Positions 1 through 5,316 of a stretch of DNA of 7,785 bases are shown piece by piece (the first letter of the stretch is position 1; each line of letters begins with the position of its first letter). The DNA lies in contig DYAA01000073.1 in assembly GCA_019419405.1 (NCBI GenBank), positions 1 to 7,785 on the forward strand. The letters run 5' to 3'. The position numbers and the translations under genes were made by a program. The DNA comes from Collinsella sp. (GTDB lineage: Bacteria; Actinomycetota; Coriobacteriia; Coriobacteriales; Coriobacteriaceae). Below the pieces are notes generated by a model. The model did not search any database, was not told the DNA's origin, and was given only the letters and a program-made list of their open reading frames with translations.

Positions 1-522
1 GTACAGCGCCTGGTCGATATAGCGCTCCATGCGAGCCAGCTCGCGACCCAGGTCATCCACACGCGACAGGTCGTCTTCGCTGCCGTCCAGGTTTTCCAAA
101 ATCAGGTGGGCCGCCGCCAGGGGCAGCTTGGCCTCGTGAACCCAGCTCTCGATATAGTCGCGATAGTCTTCGGTCTGACGCCGGCCCTCGGCAACCTCGT
201 CGCAGGCGGCTTTGCCCACCCGGCACAGGACCTCGTACTCGAGCTCGCCCTCGGCATAGGTTGGGCATTGCACCATCTCCTGCACCCATGCGGGACTCTC
301 GAGCTCCTCTGCCGCGCGCTCCAACTGACGCAGAAAACGGCGACGGCGAGCGTACTCGATCACGATGCCGAGCATACCGAAGATAAAGGACACGCCAACC
401 GCCACGACCACGATAGAAACGGGTGCGCCGGCGACCGTCAGCACAAAGCAGCTCAGCAGCACGCCGCACGTCCACACGGCGACGGGAAGCAGTGCATCTT
501 TAAAGAACTTGCCAAACGACAT
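1..522 (-). CDS. Sensor histidine kinase, BceS-like (intramembrane-sensing), N-terminal 174 residues
   Basis: The first 174 codons of a sensor kinase; the gene continues past the left edge, so the ATP-binding domain is not seen. Two hydrophobic helices (about residues 10-31 and 35-55) are separated by only a few residues, so there is almost no extracellular sensor. An Arg-rich stretch (59-62) and a linker follow. The dimerisation/phosphoacceptor helix carries WVHEAKLP with His129 as the phosphorylation site, then ERYIDQALY, the ending typical of BceS/PsdS-type kinases. In that family such short-membrane kinases sense cell-envelope antibiotics through a partner BceAB-like ABC transporter; the transporter is inferred, not seen. 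The start ATG at 520-522 follows an AGGGG ribosome site and lies 9 nt after the response-regulator stop, so the two are one operon. Odd point: residue H+4, usually Thr or Asn, is Leu133. Family call firm; ligand unknown. Confidence 0.88.
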   Translation of the reverse strand, partial: MSFGKFFKDALLPVAVWTCGVLLSCFVLTVAGAPVSIVVVAVGVSFIFGMLGIVIEYARRRRFLRQLERAAEELESPAWVQEMVQCPTYAEGELEYEVLCRVGKAACDEVAEGRRQTEDYRDYIESWVHEAKLPLAAAHLILENLDGSEDDLSRVDDLGRELARMERYIDQALY

Positions 523-531
523 AGCCGGCCC

Positions 532-1203
532 CTAGACCGAATAGCCTTGGCCGCGATGCGTCGTCAAATACCCCTTGATGCCGATTTTTTCGAGCGTGGT
601 GCGCAGGCGGTTGATGTTGACGGTGAGCGTATTGTCGTCCACGAAGGCGTCGGAGTCCCACAGGTCCTGCATGATGGCCGAGCGCGAGACGATCTTGCCC
701 GCGCGGCTCAGGAGCAGCGAGAGAATGCGCAGCTCATTTTTGGTGAGCTCGGTGCTGTCGCCGGTCGCCGTGTTGGTGACCATAGAGCGGGCGAGGTCGA
801 GCTCCAGCCCCTTGTGGACGAGCGTGCTGCGCTCGCCTGACGCCGCGGTGCGACGCAGCAGTGCGTTGATGCGCGCCACGAGCACGCGCGCGCTATAGGG
901 CTTGGGAACAAAGTCGTCCGCGCCGAGCGTCATGGCCATGACCTCGTCGATCTCGGTCGTGCGCGAGGTGAGGACGATGATGGGGACCTCGGATTCGCGG
1001 CGAACCTCGTGGCAGATATGCTGGCCGTCCTTGACGGGAAGCGTGAGGTCGAGCAGCACCAGGTCGGGCGCGGCGGCGAGAATATCGCGCGAGACATGCT
1101 CGAACGATTCGCAGGCCTCGATTTCAAACCCGGCGCGGGCAAGGATGTCGACAAGCTCACGACGAATGGGCTCGTCGTCCTCAACGATATAGATTAGCGC
1201 CAT
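532..1203 (-). CDS. Two-component response regulator, OmpR/PhoB family
   Basis: A 223-residue transcription factor that should receive phosphate from the kinase encoded immediately downstream and bind promoter DNA. The receiver domain (about residues 1-118) shows acidic residues E8-D9-D10, phosphoacceptor Asp52 in LVLLDLTLP, Thr79 in IVLTSR, and Lys101 in VPKPY, so all key positions are intact. The C-terminal winged helix (about 127-222) has TKNELRILSLLL, the recognition-helix region DDNTLTVNINRLR (189-201) and the terminal HRGQGYSV wing, as in BceR-like regulators. The frame is open back to an ATG at 1326, but the ATG at 1201-1203 is preferred: it has a GAGGGGAG ribosome site 8 nt upstream and gives a canonical receiver N-terminus, while the extra 41 residues look like untranslated leader. 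Target genes are inferred to be a neighbouring transporter operon. Confidence 0.95.
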   Translation of the reverse strand: MALIYIVEDDEPIRRELVDILARAGFEIEACESFEHVSRDILAAAPDLVLLDLTLPVKDGQHICHEVRRESEVPIIVLTSRTTEIDEVMAMTLGADDFVPKPYSARVLVARINALLRRTAASGERSTLVHKGLELDLARSMVTNTATGDSTELTKNELRILSLLLSRAGKIVSRSAIMQDLWDSDAFVDDNTLTVNINRLRTTLEKIGIKGYLTTHRGQGYSV

Positions 1204-1211
1204 GGATTCCG

Positions 1212-1219
1212 CTCCCCTC
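1212..1219 (-). promoter_or_regulatory. Ribosome binding site deciding the response-regulator start
   Basis: GAGGGGAG on the minus strand, 8 nt before the ATG at 1201-1203. It supports the 223-residue start over the in-frame ATG at 1326. Confidence 0.75.
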
Positions 1220-1277
1220 TTGGTTGTCTTGCCACCATTATGGCTGCGAAACTGCAGGTGCGCGCCACGCACGTCGC

Positions 1278-1302
1278 CAAGGTGACAGAACTGTTCGCGA
1301 GC
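1278..1302 (-). promoter_or_regulatory. Conserved upstream motif, copy 1 (response-regulator side)
   Basis: Read on the minus strand this contains CCCCCGCTCGC then GAACAGTTCTG, about 75-100 nt before the response-regulator start. The GC core CCCCCGCTCGC is repeated exactly upstream of purH (4092-4102), also on the minus strand and also followed by AAC and a T-rich stretch ending CTG. GAACAGTTC is itself a small perfect palindrome. It could be a shared regulatory site or part of a dispersed repeat; no function is known to me. Confidence 0.35.
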
Positions 1303-1336
1303 GGGGGCGTTTTGTCCGCCTCGCACTCGCAGCGGT

Positions 1337-1382
1337 GACGGGAACCAAAATGATTCTTTAATCCCCGTCCCAGAATAATCAT
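1337..1382 (-). terminator. Weak hairpin region after the hypothetical gene
   Basis: Directly after the stop codon at 1383-1385 the minus strand can form ATGATT/AATCAT (1377-1382 with 1350-1355, followed by TTTT). It can alternatively form GACGGG/CCCGTC (1364-1369 with 1337-1342). The first resembles a poor intrinsic terminator; stems are only 6 bp with ~21-nt loops, so this is weak. The rest of the 179-nt gap to the response regulator shows only the motif at 1278-1302 and a CATAAT-like sequence near 1237-1242 with no convincing -35. Confidence 0.25.
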
Positions 1383-2090
1383 TTAGCGGCGGGCGCGAAG
1401 CTTTTCGTAGCCGTCGGCAAAGAAGGCGACCGTCGCGGCATCAGACTCGGCGGCGTCGGCGTCGGTGGCAGGCACCACGCCGTGCTCGTCGCTTACCAGG
1501 AACAAGGCGCCCTTGAGCTGTGCGGGAATGTCTACGCGCGTGACCGGGATGCCCTTGGTCTGGGCCAGCTGCTCTATGAGCGTCGCCGTGCCACACAGGC
1601 ACTCGTCCGCCGGCGCCACAAAGGCCAGCTCGCCGTTGTTGACGGCAGCGAGCAGCTCGGGCGCCACGCCGGTTTCGTCGGCCTCGGAGCGGGCCTCGGC
1701 GGAGCGGGCACGCAGCGCCTTGGCCGAAGTATCGGCCAGCGGCTCGTACTCACCCACCGTCATGGCGGCATTGCCGTTAACGTCGATCACCAGCATGAGC
1801 ACGCCGTCGTGCGCGGTGTAATCGCCCTCGGCAAGCGACCACTCAACGTGCTGCTTGGCCCAGCTGAGCATGTTATGGGTAAGCGGCTCGCCCTGCACCA
1901 AGCGCTCGGACAGCGCGCGAATGTGACGGTTGAGCATGGGCACCTTTTTGTTGGACATGCGCCAACGGCAGATAAGCGCGGGCTTGTCGAGCGTAAACTT
2001 CTCGACCGCCTCCTGATTGGCGCAAAAGTCCTCGTACGCACGCTGATCCTCGGCATTGCCAAACAGCTCGGCATCATCAATCTGGGGCAT
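1383..2090 (-). CDS. Hypothetical protein, acidic, unrecognised
   Basis: A 235-residue protein I do not recognise. It is rich in Glu, Asp and Ala with no signal peptide or membrane helix, so probably cytoplasmic. Visible landmarks: an N-terminal acidic region (PQIDDAELFGNAEDQRAYED), a basic stretch around CRWRMSNKKVPMLNRHIR, a central hydrophobic segment GVLMLVIDVNGNAAMTVGEY, an Ala/Glu/Arg-rich helix that may be coiled, a Cys pair in DECLCG, and a C-terminal VAFFADGYEKLRARR. The segments suggest an alpha/beta fold of two similar-sized halves, but that is only an impression. I chose the ATG at 2088-2090 because AAAGG lies 7 nt before it; an ATG at 2112-2114 (243 residues) has GAGGA only 4 nt away and would sit almost on the predicted transcription start. 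Probably transcribed alone, since a terminator-like hairpin separates it from purH. Coding call firm, function unknown. Confidence 0.85.
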   Translation of the reverse strand: MPQIDDAELFGNAEDQRAYEDFCANQEAVEKFTLDKPALICRWRMSNKKVPMLNRHIRALSERLVQGEPLTHNMLSWAKQHVEWSLAEGDYTAHDGVLMLVIDVNGNAAMTVGEYEPLADTSAKALRARSAEARSEADETGVAPELLAAVNNGELAFVAPADECLCGTATLIEQLAQTKGIPVTRVDIPAQLKGALFLVSDEHGVVPATDADAAESDAATVAFFADGYEKLRARR

Positions 2091-2122
2091 GGTCATACCT
2101 TTCGTGTTAGTCATTCCGTCCT

Positions 2123-2128
2123 CTTATA
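2123..2128 (-). promoter_or_regulatory. Possible -10 box for the hypothetical gene
   Basis: TATAAG on the minus strand lies immediately after the T-tract of the 2131-2166 hairpin. It would place transcription start near 2116, giving a ~26-nt leader to the ATG at 2090 or a near-leaderless message from the ATG at 2114. No good -35 hexamer is visible; the expected position lies within the terminator stem. Low confidence. Confidence 0.3.
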
Positions 2129-2130
2129 CC

Positions 2131-2166
2131 AAAAAGACGGCCCTCCAAACGGAGCGACCGTCTTTT
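2131..2166 (-). terminator. Intrinsic terminator between purH and the hypothetical gene
   Basis: A 9-bp perfect stem AAAAGACGG/CCGTCTTTT (2132-2140 with 2158-2166) with an inner CTCC/GGAG pairing in the loop. On the minus strand the stem ends in TTTTT, so it should stop transcription arriving from purH; on the plus strand it ends in TTTT and could also work, weakly. It lies only ~17 nt before the upstream ATG of the next minus-strand gene. Confidence 0.7.
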
Positions 2167-2207
2167 GCAGAGATTATTTTGACGATATGGTCAGGCGACC
2201 GAACAGT

Positions 2208-2235
2208 TTAATGGGATAGAGAAACATCCCATTAA
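2208..2235. repeat. Perfect 10-bp inverted repeat (hairpin or operator)
   Basis: TTAATGGGAT and ATCCCATTAA form perfect arms (2208-2217 and 2226-2235) around an 8-nt loop. There is no T-tract on either side, so it is not a standard terminator. It sits between the large structured element after purH and the terminator at 2131-2166. It could stabilise the purH transcript 3' end or bind a protein. Confidence 0.6.
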
Positions 2236-2238
2236 GGG

Positions 2239-2333
2239 TTTTCCAAGTGCCCGAGATTGCCCCGAAAGAGGAACGCCGCGTACTAAATGTACGCAAGCGA
2301 CGGTTTGAGGGGCAAGGTCGGGTGCTTGGGAAA
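2239..2333 (+). other. Structured intergenic element, candidate RNA or dispersed repeat
   Basis: Two 25-nt arms (2239-2263 and 2309-2333) pair across a 45-nt apical region. As plus-strand RNA they give 20 Watson-Crick and 3 G-U pairs with 2 mismatches; as minus-strand RNA the three G-U pairs become A-C mismatches. The apex carries its own hairpin: GCGTAC/GTACGC (2278-2283 with 2289-2294) with loop TAAAT, extended by CGC/GCG across a small internal loop. The outer arm begins 4 nt after the purH stop codon. No T-tract follows on either strand, so it is not a simple terminator. It could be a dispersed Coriobacteriia repeat or a small structured RNA; I recognise no named family with confidence. 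Confidence 0.5.
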
Positions 2334-2337
2334 GCCT

Positions 2338-3945
2338 CTAGTGCCTAAAATGCCTAGCTCCGGTGAAGACCATCGCAATACCATGCTCGTTGCAGGCCTG
2401 GATGCTCTCGTCATCGCGCTTGGAGCCGCCGGGCTGGATGATGCAGGTCACGCCGTGTGCGGCAAGCACGTCGACGTTGTCGCGGAACGGGAAGAACGCG
2501 TCGCTTGCGCAGGCAAAGCCGCCCTTCTCCACGCCCTCGCGCTCGCAGAAGTCCTCGGCGCGCTCGCAGGCAAGCAGCGCAGAGTCAACGCGGTTGGGCT
2601 GACCGGGGCCCATGCCAATGCCGGCCTTGCCCTTGGAGACCAGGATGGCGTTGGACTTGACGCCCTTGCAGACCTTCCAGGCAAACTCGAGCTCGGCCAT
2701 CTCGGCATCGGTGGGCTTGCGGTCGGTGGGGAACGTAAAGGTCGCGGGGTCCTCGGTCACGTGGTCGACCTCCTGCACCAGCATGCCGCCGTCGATGGAG
2801 CGCAGTTCCACCTGGGCGCCGTGGTCCACGCCGCCGGTAGCCAGCACGCGCAGGTTGGGGCGCTTGGCCATGCGCTCGAGCGCCTCGGCAGTGTAGCTCG
2901 GGGCGATGATGACCTCGACAAACTGCTTGTTCTGATCGGCAAAATGCTCAACCAGCTCAAAGGGAACCTCGCGGTTGCAGGCGATGATGCCGCCGAAGGC
3001 GCTCTTGGGATCGCAGGCGAAGGCGCGGTCGTAAGCGGACGTAATGTCCTCGGCAACGGCGGAGCCGCAGGGGTTCTGGTGTTTGAGGATCACGCAGGCA
3101 GGCTCGTCGAACTCGCGGACCAGGTTCCAAGCGGCATCGGCATCCAGATAGTTATTGTAGCTGAGCGGCTTGCCCTGGATCTGCTCGGAGCCCACGAGCG
3201 GAAACTGCGAGCTCGCGGTGTTCTCGCAACCCTCGGCAAAGCGGTAGACCGTAGCCTTCTGCTGAGGATTCTCGCCATAGCGCAGGTCGTCGACCTTCTC
3301 CAGCGAAATCTCGAGCTTGGCAGAGGTATCCGCCACGTCACTTGCCTGGGCGGCAAGCCAACGGGAGATAGCCGTGTCGTAGGCGGCGGTGGTCTGGTAG
3401 ACCTTCACCTGCAGGCGACGACGGGTGGAAAGCGTGGTGCAACCGCCGGTCTCGTGCATCTCGGCCAGGACGGCGTCGTAGTCGGCCGGATCGGAGATGA
3501 CGGTAACGCTCGTGGCGTTCTTGGCAGCAGAGCGCAGCATGGAGGGACCGCCGATGTCGATGTGCTCGATGGCATCCGCGAAGGTGACCTCGGGGTTGGC
3601 AACGGTCTTCTCGAACTCGTACAGGTTGACGACGACCAGGTCGATCAGCTTAATGCCGTGCTGAGCGGCCTCCTGCATGTGCTGCTCGGAATCGCGGCGG
3701 GCCAGCAGCGCGCCGTGAACCTTGGGGTGCAGGGTCTTAACGCGGCCGTCCATCATCTCGGGATAGCCCGTGAACTCCTCGATGGGGGTTACGGGAACGC
3801 CCGCGTCCTCGATGGCACGAGCCGTGCCGCCCGTAGAGATGATCTCGACGCCAAAGTCATCGACCAACGTCCGTGCGAAATCGACGACACCCGTTTTATC
3901 GGTAACCGAGATCAACGCGCGTGCGATCTTCACATCAGATCCCAT
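2338..3945 (-). CDS. purH: Bifunctional AICAR transformylase / IMP cyclohydrolase PurH
   Basis: A complete 535-residue PurH, close to the usual ~520-530. It formylates AICAR with 10-formyltetrahydrofolate and then closes the ring to give IMP, the last two steps of de novo purine synthesis, in the cytoplasm. The N-terminal cyclohydrolase domain (about 1-200) shows ISTGGTARAIEDAGV, the DGRVKTLHPKVHGALL signature (66-81) and IDIGGPSMLRSAAKN. The transformylase domain shows LRYGENPQQKA (221-231), the catalytic KHQNPCG (Lys288-His289), KSAFGGIIACNREV (314-327), WKVCKGVKSNAI (423-434), SDAFFPFRDNVD (481-492) and the C-terminal IIQPGGSKRDDES and FTGARHFRH. The ATG at 3943-3945 has a perfect AGGAGG 5 nt upstream. 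No other pur gene is adjacent; it appears monocistronic, with a palindrome in its leader and a terminator downstream. Confidence 0.99.
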   Translation of the reverse strand: MGSDVKIARALISVTDKTGVVDFARTLVDDFGVEIISTGGTARAIEDAGVPVTPIEEFTGYPEMMDGRVKTLHPKVHGALLARRDSEQHMQEAAQHGIKLIDLVVVNLYEFEKTVANPEVTFADAIEHIDIGGPSMLRSAAKNATSVTVISDPADYDAVLAEMHETGGCTTLSTRRRLQVKVYQTTAAYDTAISRWLAAQASDVADTSAKLEISLEKVDDLRYGENPQQKATVYRFAEGCENTASSQFPLVGSEQIQGKPLSYNNYLDADAAWNLVREFDEPACVILKHQNPCGSAVAEDITSAYDRAFACDPKSAFGGIIACNREVPFELVEHFADQNKQFVEVIIAPSYTAEALERMAKRPNLRVLATGGVDHGAQVELRSIDGGMLVQEVDHVTEDPATFTFPTDRKPTDAEMAELEFAWKVCKGVKSNAILVSKGKAGIGMGPGQPNRVDSALLACERAEDFCEREGVEKGGFACASDAFFPFRDNVDVLAAHGVTCIIQPGGSKRDDESIQACNEHGIAMVFTGARHFRH

Positions 3946-3950
3946 GCAGT

Positions 3951-3956
3951 CCTCCT
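3951..3956 (-). promoter_or_regulatory. purH ribosome binding site
   Basis: Perfect AGGAGG 5 nt before the purH ATG, the strongest Shine-Dalgarno site in the window. Confidence 0.9.
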
Positions 3957-4019
3957 GTCTGGTACGCCGCCGTGCTCTGTGAGTCGGTGATACGTCGATC
4001 TGCAGCGCTCGCGCAGCGG

Positions 4020-4041
4020 CATTGAAAATACTGATTCAATG
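4020..4041 (-). promoter_or_regulatory. Operator-like palindrome in the purH upstream region
   Basis: CATTGAA and TTCAATG form perfect 7-bp arms around an 8-nt AT-rich spacer. It overlaps a possible -10 (TACATT on the minus strand, 4038-4043), and its own AT-rich centre offers a second (TATTTT). An inverted repeat at this place, 75-97 nt before the purH start, fits a repressor operator, though no -35 is convincing and the regulator is unknown. It is a hairpin in the leader RNA if transcription starts further upstream. Confidence 0.5.
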
Positions 4042-4083
4042 TAGCGCATCGAGCGCGACGTTGCACCCCGCAACGCACGGCTG

Positions 4084-4102
4084 TGCAGAAAAAGTTTGCG
4101 AG
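4084..4102 (-). promoter_or_regulatory. Conserved upstream motif, copy 2 (purH side)
   Basis: Minus strand reads CCCCCGCTCGC followed by AAACTTTTTCTG. The 11-nt core is identical to that at 1278-1302 and has the same orientation relative to the downstream gene, about 140-157 nt before purH. It may be a regulatory site or repeat; function unknown. Confidence 0.35.
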
Positions 4103-4143
4103 CGGGGGTTGCAGAGGCGCCGCTGAGCACGGTGAGTTGATGG

Positions 4144-4165
4144 AACACAGGGGCACCATAATTAG
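4144..4165 (+). promoter_or_regulatory. Possible promoter of the GNAT gene
   Basis: TTGATG (about 4138-4143) followed by a 16-nt spacer and TAATTA, ending about 60 nt before the GNAT start. The neighbouring CATAAT matches the -10 consensus better but at too short a spacing. Weak. Confidence 0.25.
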
Positions 4166-4222
4166 ATGCCAATGGCGTGGTAGAACTGTGCTCGATATGC
4201 ATCCGCAAAAGAAAGAGGCACC

Positions 4223-4864
4223 ATGGTCTCGCGGGTTCTCTACCGACCGTTTGATACTGAAGACTTTGACGCCATCGCGCTGATTCTGCAGCAGCTTTGG
4301 CATAACAATTCGGATAACGATGAGTACAACCGCCTTGAGGCCGCATGCGACCTCGCCTATTGCCTTTCGTCCTCGACGTTTTCGCAGGTTGCGGTAATTG
4401 ACGGCGAGGCGCGCGGCATTGCGCTTGCACGCGCAGGACAGAGCCCCGGCGTCACTATCAACGAGCATTGGATGGATACCGAACGCGCGTTGCTGTCGCA
4501 GATGCGCGAACTGGAGCCCGATGCCTGCGCCGAGTATCTCTCGTTTGTGCGCGCAACCATCCGAACCAACAACCGCCTGCTCGAGAGCAGCCCATTGCCG
4601 CACGACAACGAAGTCACGCTGCTCGCCGTCGATCCCGATGTCCATGGCCTGGGCGTTGGCTCGGTGTTGCTCGATGCCGCTGTCTCGTACCTTTCCTCGC
4701 GCGGGGCGACAAGGGCGCACCTGTACACCGACTCCAACTGCTCGTGGAAGTTCTACGAGCTGCACGGCTTTAAGCGCACGGCCACGCACCGCGCCAACCG
4801 CGAAGAGCGTCGTCACGACATGCCGCGTGAAAGCTTTCTCTACGAACTCGACCTAACAGCCTAG
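4223..4864 (+). CDS. GNAT-family N-acetyltransferase
   Basis: A complete 213-residue protein that should transfer an acetyl group from acetyl-CoA to an amine on a small molecule or protein; the acceptor cannot be told from sequence. The C-terminal half carries the GNAT core: strand and loop VTLLAVDPDVHGLGVGSVLL (131-150), in which HGLGVGS (141-147) matches the Q/R-x-x-G-x-G/A pyrophosphate-binding motif with His in place of Gln/Arg, then a strand HLYTDSNCSW and motif B FYELHGFKR (177-185). The N-terminal ~130 residues are longer than in minimal GNATs and include FRPF-like opening RVLYRPFDTEDFDAI, the usual first strand. The ATG at 4223 follows AGAGG 6 nt upstream. Divergent from purH and convergent with the DUF2207 gene, so probably monocistronic. 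Family firm, substrate unknown. Confidence 0.92.
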   Translation: MVSRVLYRPFDTEDFDAIALILQQLWHNNSDNDEYNRLEAACDLAYCLSSSTFSQVAVIDGEARGIALARAGQSPGVTINEHWMDTERALLSQMRELEPDACAEYLSFVRATIRTNNRLLESSPLPHDNEVTLLAVDPDVHGLGVGSVLLDAAVSYLSSRGATRAHLYTDSNCSWKFYELHGFKRTATHRANREERRHDMPRESFLYELDLTA

Positions 4865-4882
4865 CCCAAGCAGCCACACCTG

Positions 4883-4950
4883 GTCATTTAAGAACGTCCC
4901 CAATGACTGATCCCCAACAACTAGTCATTTAAGTCTGTCCCCAATGAGTG
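4883..4950. repeat. Two tandem REP-like repeats (27-nt units, 41-nt period)
   Basis: Units at 4883-4909 and 4924-4950 match at 23 of 27 positions: GTCATTTAAG, three variable bases, then GTCCCCAATGA. Each is semi-palindromic: GTCATT pairs with AATGAC in unit 1, and TCATT with AATGA in unit 2. Short, imperfectly palindromic intergenic repeats of this look resemble REP sequences mobilised by RAYT transposases; no such gene is in the window. They follow the GNAT stop by 18 nt. Confidence 0.6.
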
Positions 4951-5023
4951 GCCTAGGGGGTTTGTAGATAGCCCTGGTCAAAAAACATCAAATATGAGTA
5001 CTGTTACCTTTTTAGTAGCAGCG

Positions 5024-5090
5024 ATTTGGGGCATTTTTGATGCTTATAGGCATGACGACCAGCTGCACGAGCTGACATAACTCCCCAAAT
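5024..5090. repeat. Inverted repeat with nested hairpin
   Basis: ATTTGGGG (5024-5031) pairs perfectly with CCCCAAAT (5083-5090); inside lies a small CAGCT/AGCTG hairpin (5060-5074). A separate CATCAAA/TTTGATG pairing (4986-4992 with 5036-5042) crosses it, so the two could form a pseudoknot or exclude each other. No function assigned. Confidence 0.4.
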
Positions 5091-5099
5091 GTTCAATAA

Positions 5100-5140
5100 A
5101 ATGGGCTCCTAACGAGAAGTACTCTCATTAGGAGCCCATT
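5100..5140. terminator. Strong bidirectional intrinsic terminator
   Basis: A perfect 13-bp stem AATGGGCTCCTAA/TTAGGAGCCCATT (5100-5112 with 5128-5140), extended by an inner GAGA/TCTC pairing. On the minus strand it is followed by TTTATT, fitting termination of the DUF2207 transcript; on the plus strand by ATTATT. It lies between the convergent GNAT and DUF2207 genes and probably serves both. Confidence 0.7.
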
Positions 5141-5316
5141 ATTATGTGCAAACATATGTGACCAACGCAGCAACAGTACTCATATTTGGCATTTTTTGTC
5201 CACTGTCCCTTGCGCGAAGGTCCGCAGCGGAAAGTTTGACCCGTTTCGATGCACAAAAATGGGATGAATCTTCCCTGGCAACCGCCCAGAAAGATCCACC
5301 CCAAAGCAAGCGCTCG

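Larger units (their letters stand above)
4979..5198. repeat. Inverted repeat pair enclosing a terminator hairpin
   Basis: Arms at 4979-5005 (plus) and 5172-5198 (minus) match at 24 of 27 positions, including an exact CAAATATGAGTACTGTT (4989-5005 and 5172-5188 reversed). They enclose about 166 nt with no coding content. I see no matching target-site duplication outside the arms and no transposase, so whether this is a small non-autonomous element or two oppositely oriented copies of a dispersed repeat is open. Confidence 0.5.

Noticed and set aside
106..840. A 244-codon plus-strand open frame across the two-component genes
   Set aside because: It is antisense to the kinase and regulator, whose motifs are intact.
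1204..1326. N-terminal extension of the response regulator to an ATG at 1326
   Set aside because: The receiver domain starts normally at 1203 with a strong ribosome site; the added residues have no family resemblance.
2239..2333. Calling the element after purH an intrinsic terminator or integron attC site
   Set aside because: There is no T-tract on either strand, and no integrase or cassette context.
2287..3990. A 567-codon open frame on the plus strand across purH
   Set aside because: It is exactly antisense to an unmistakable PurH and has low-complexity Gly/Ala/Leu/Val-rich content; long antisense frames are common in GC-rich genes.
4084..4102. Resemblance of the purH upstream motif to a LacI-type PurR box (CGCAAAC core)
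   Set aside because: Only the left half fits; the right half is T-rich rather than the complementary half, so the match is too weak.
4979..5198. Calling the inverted repeat pair a complete insertion element
   Set aside because: No transposase gene and no target-site duplication are visible at the flanks.
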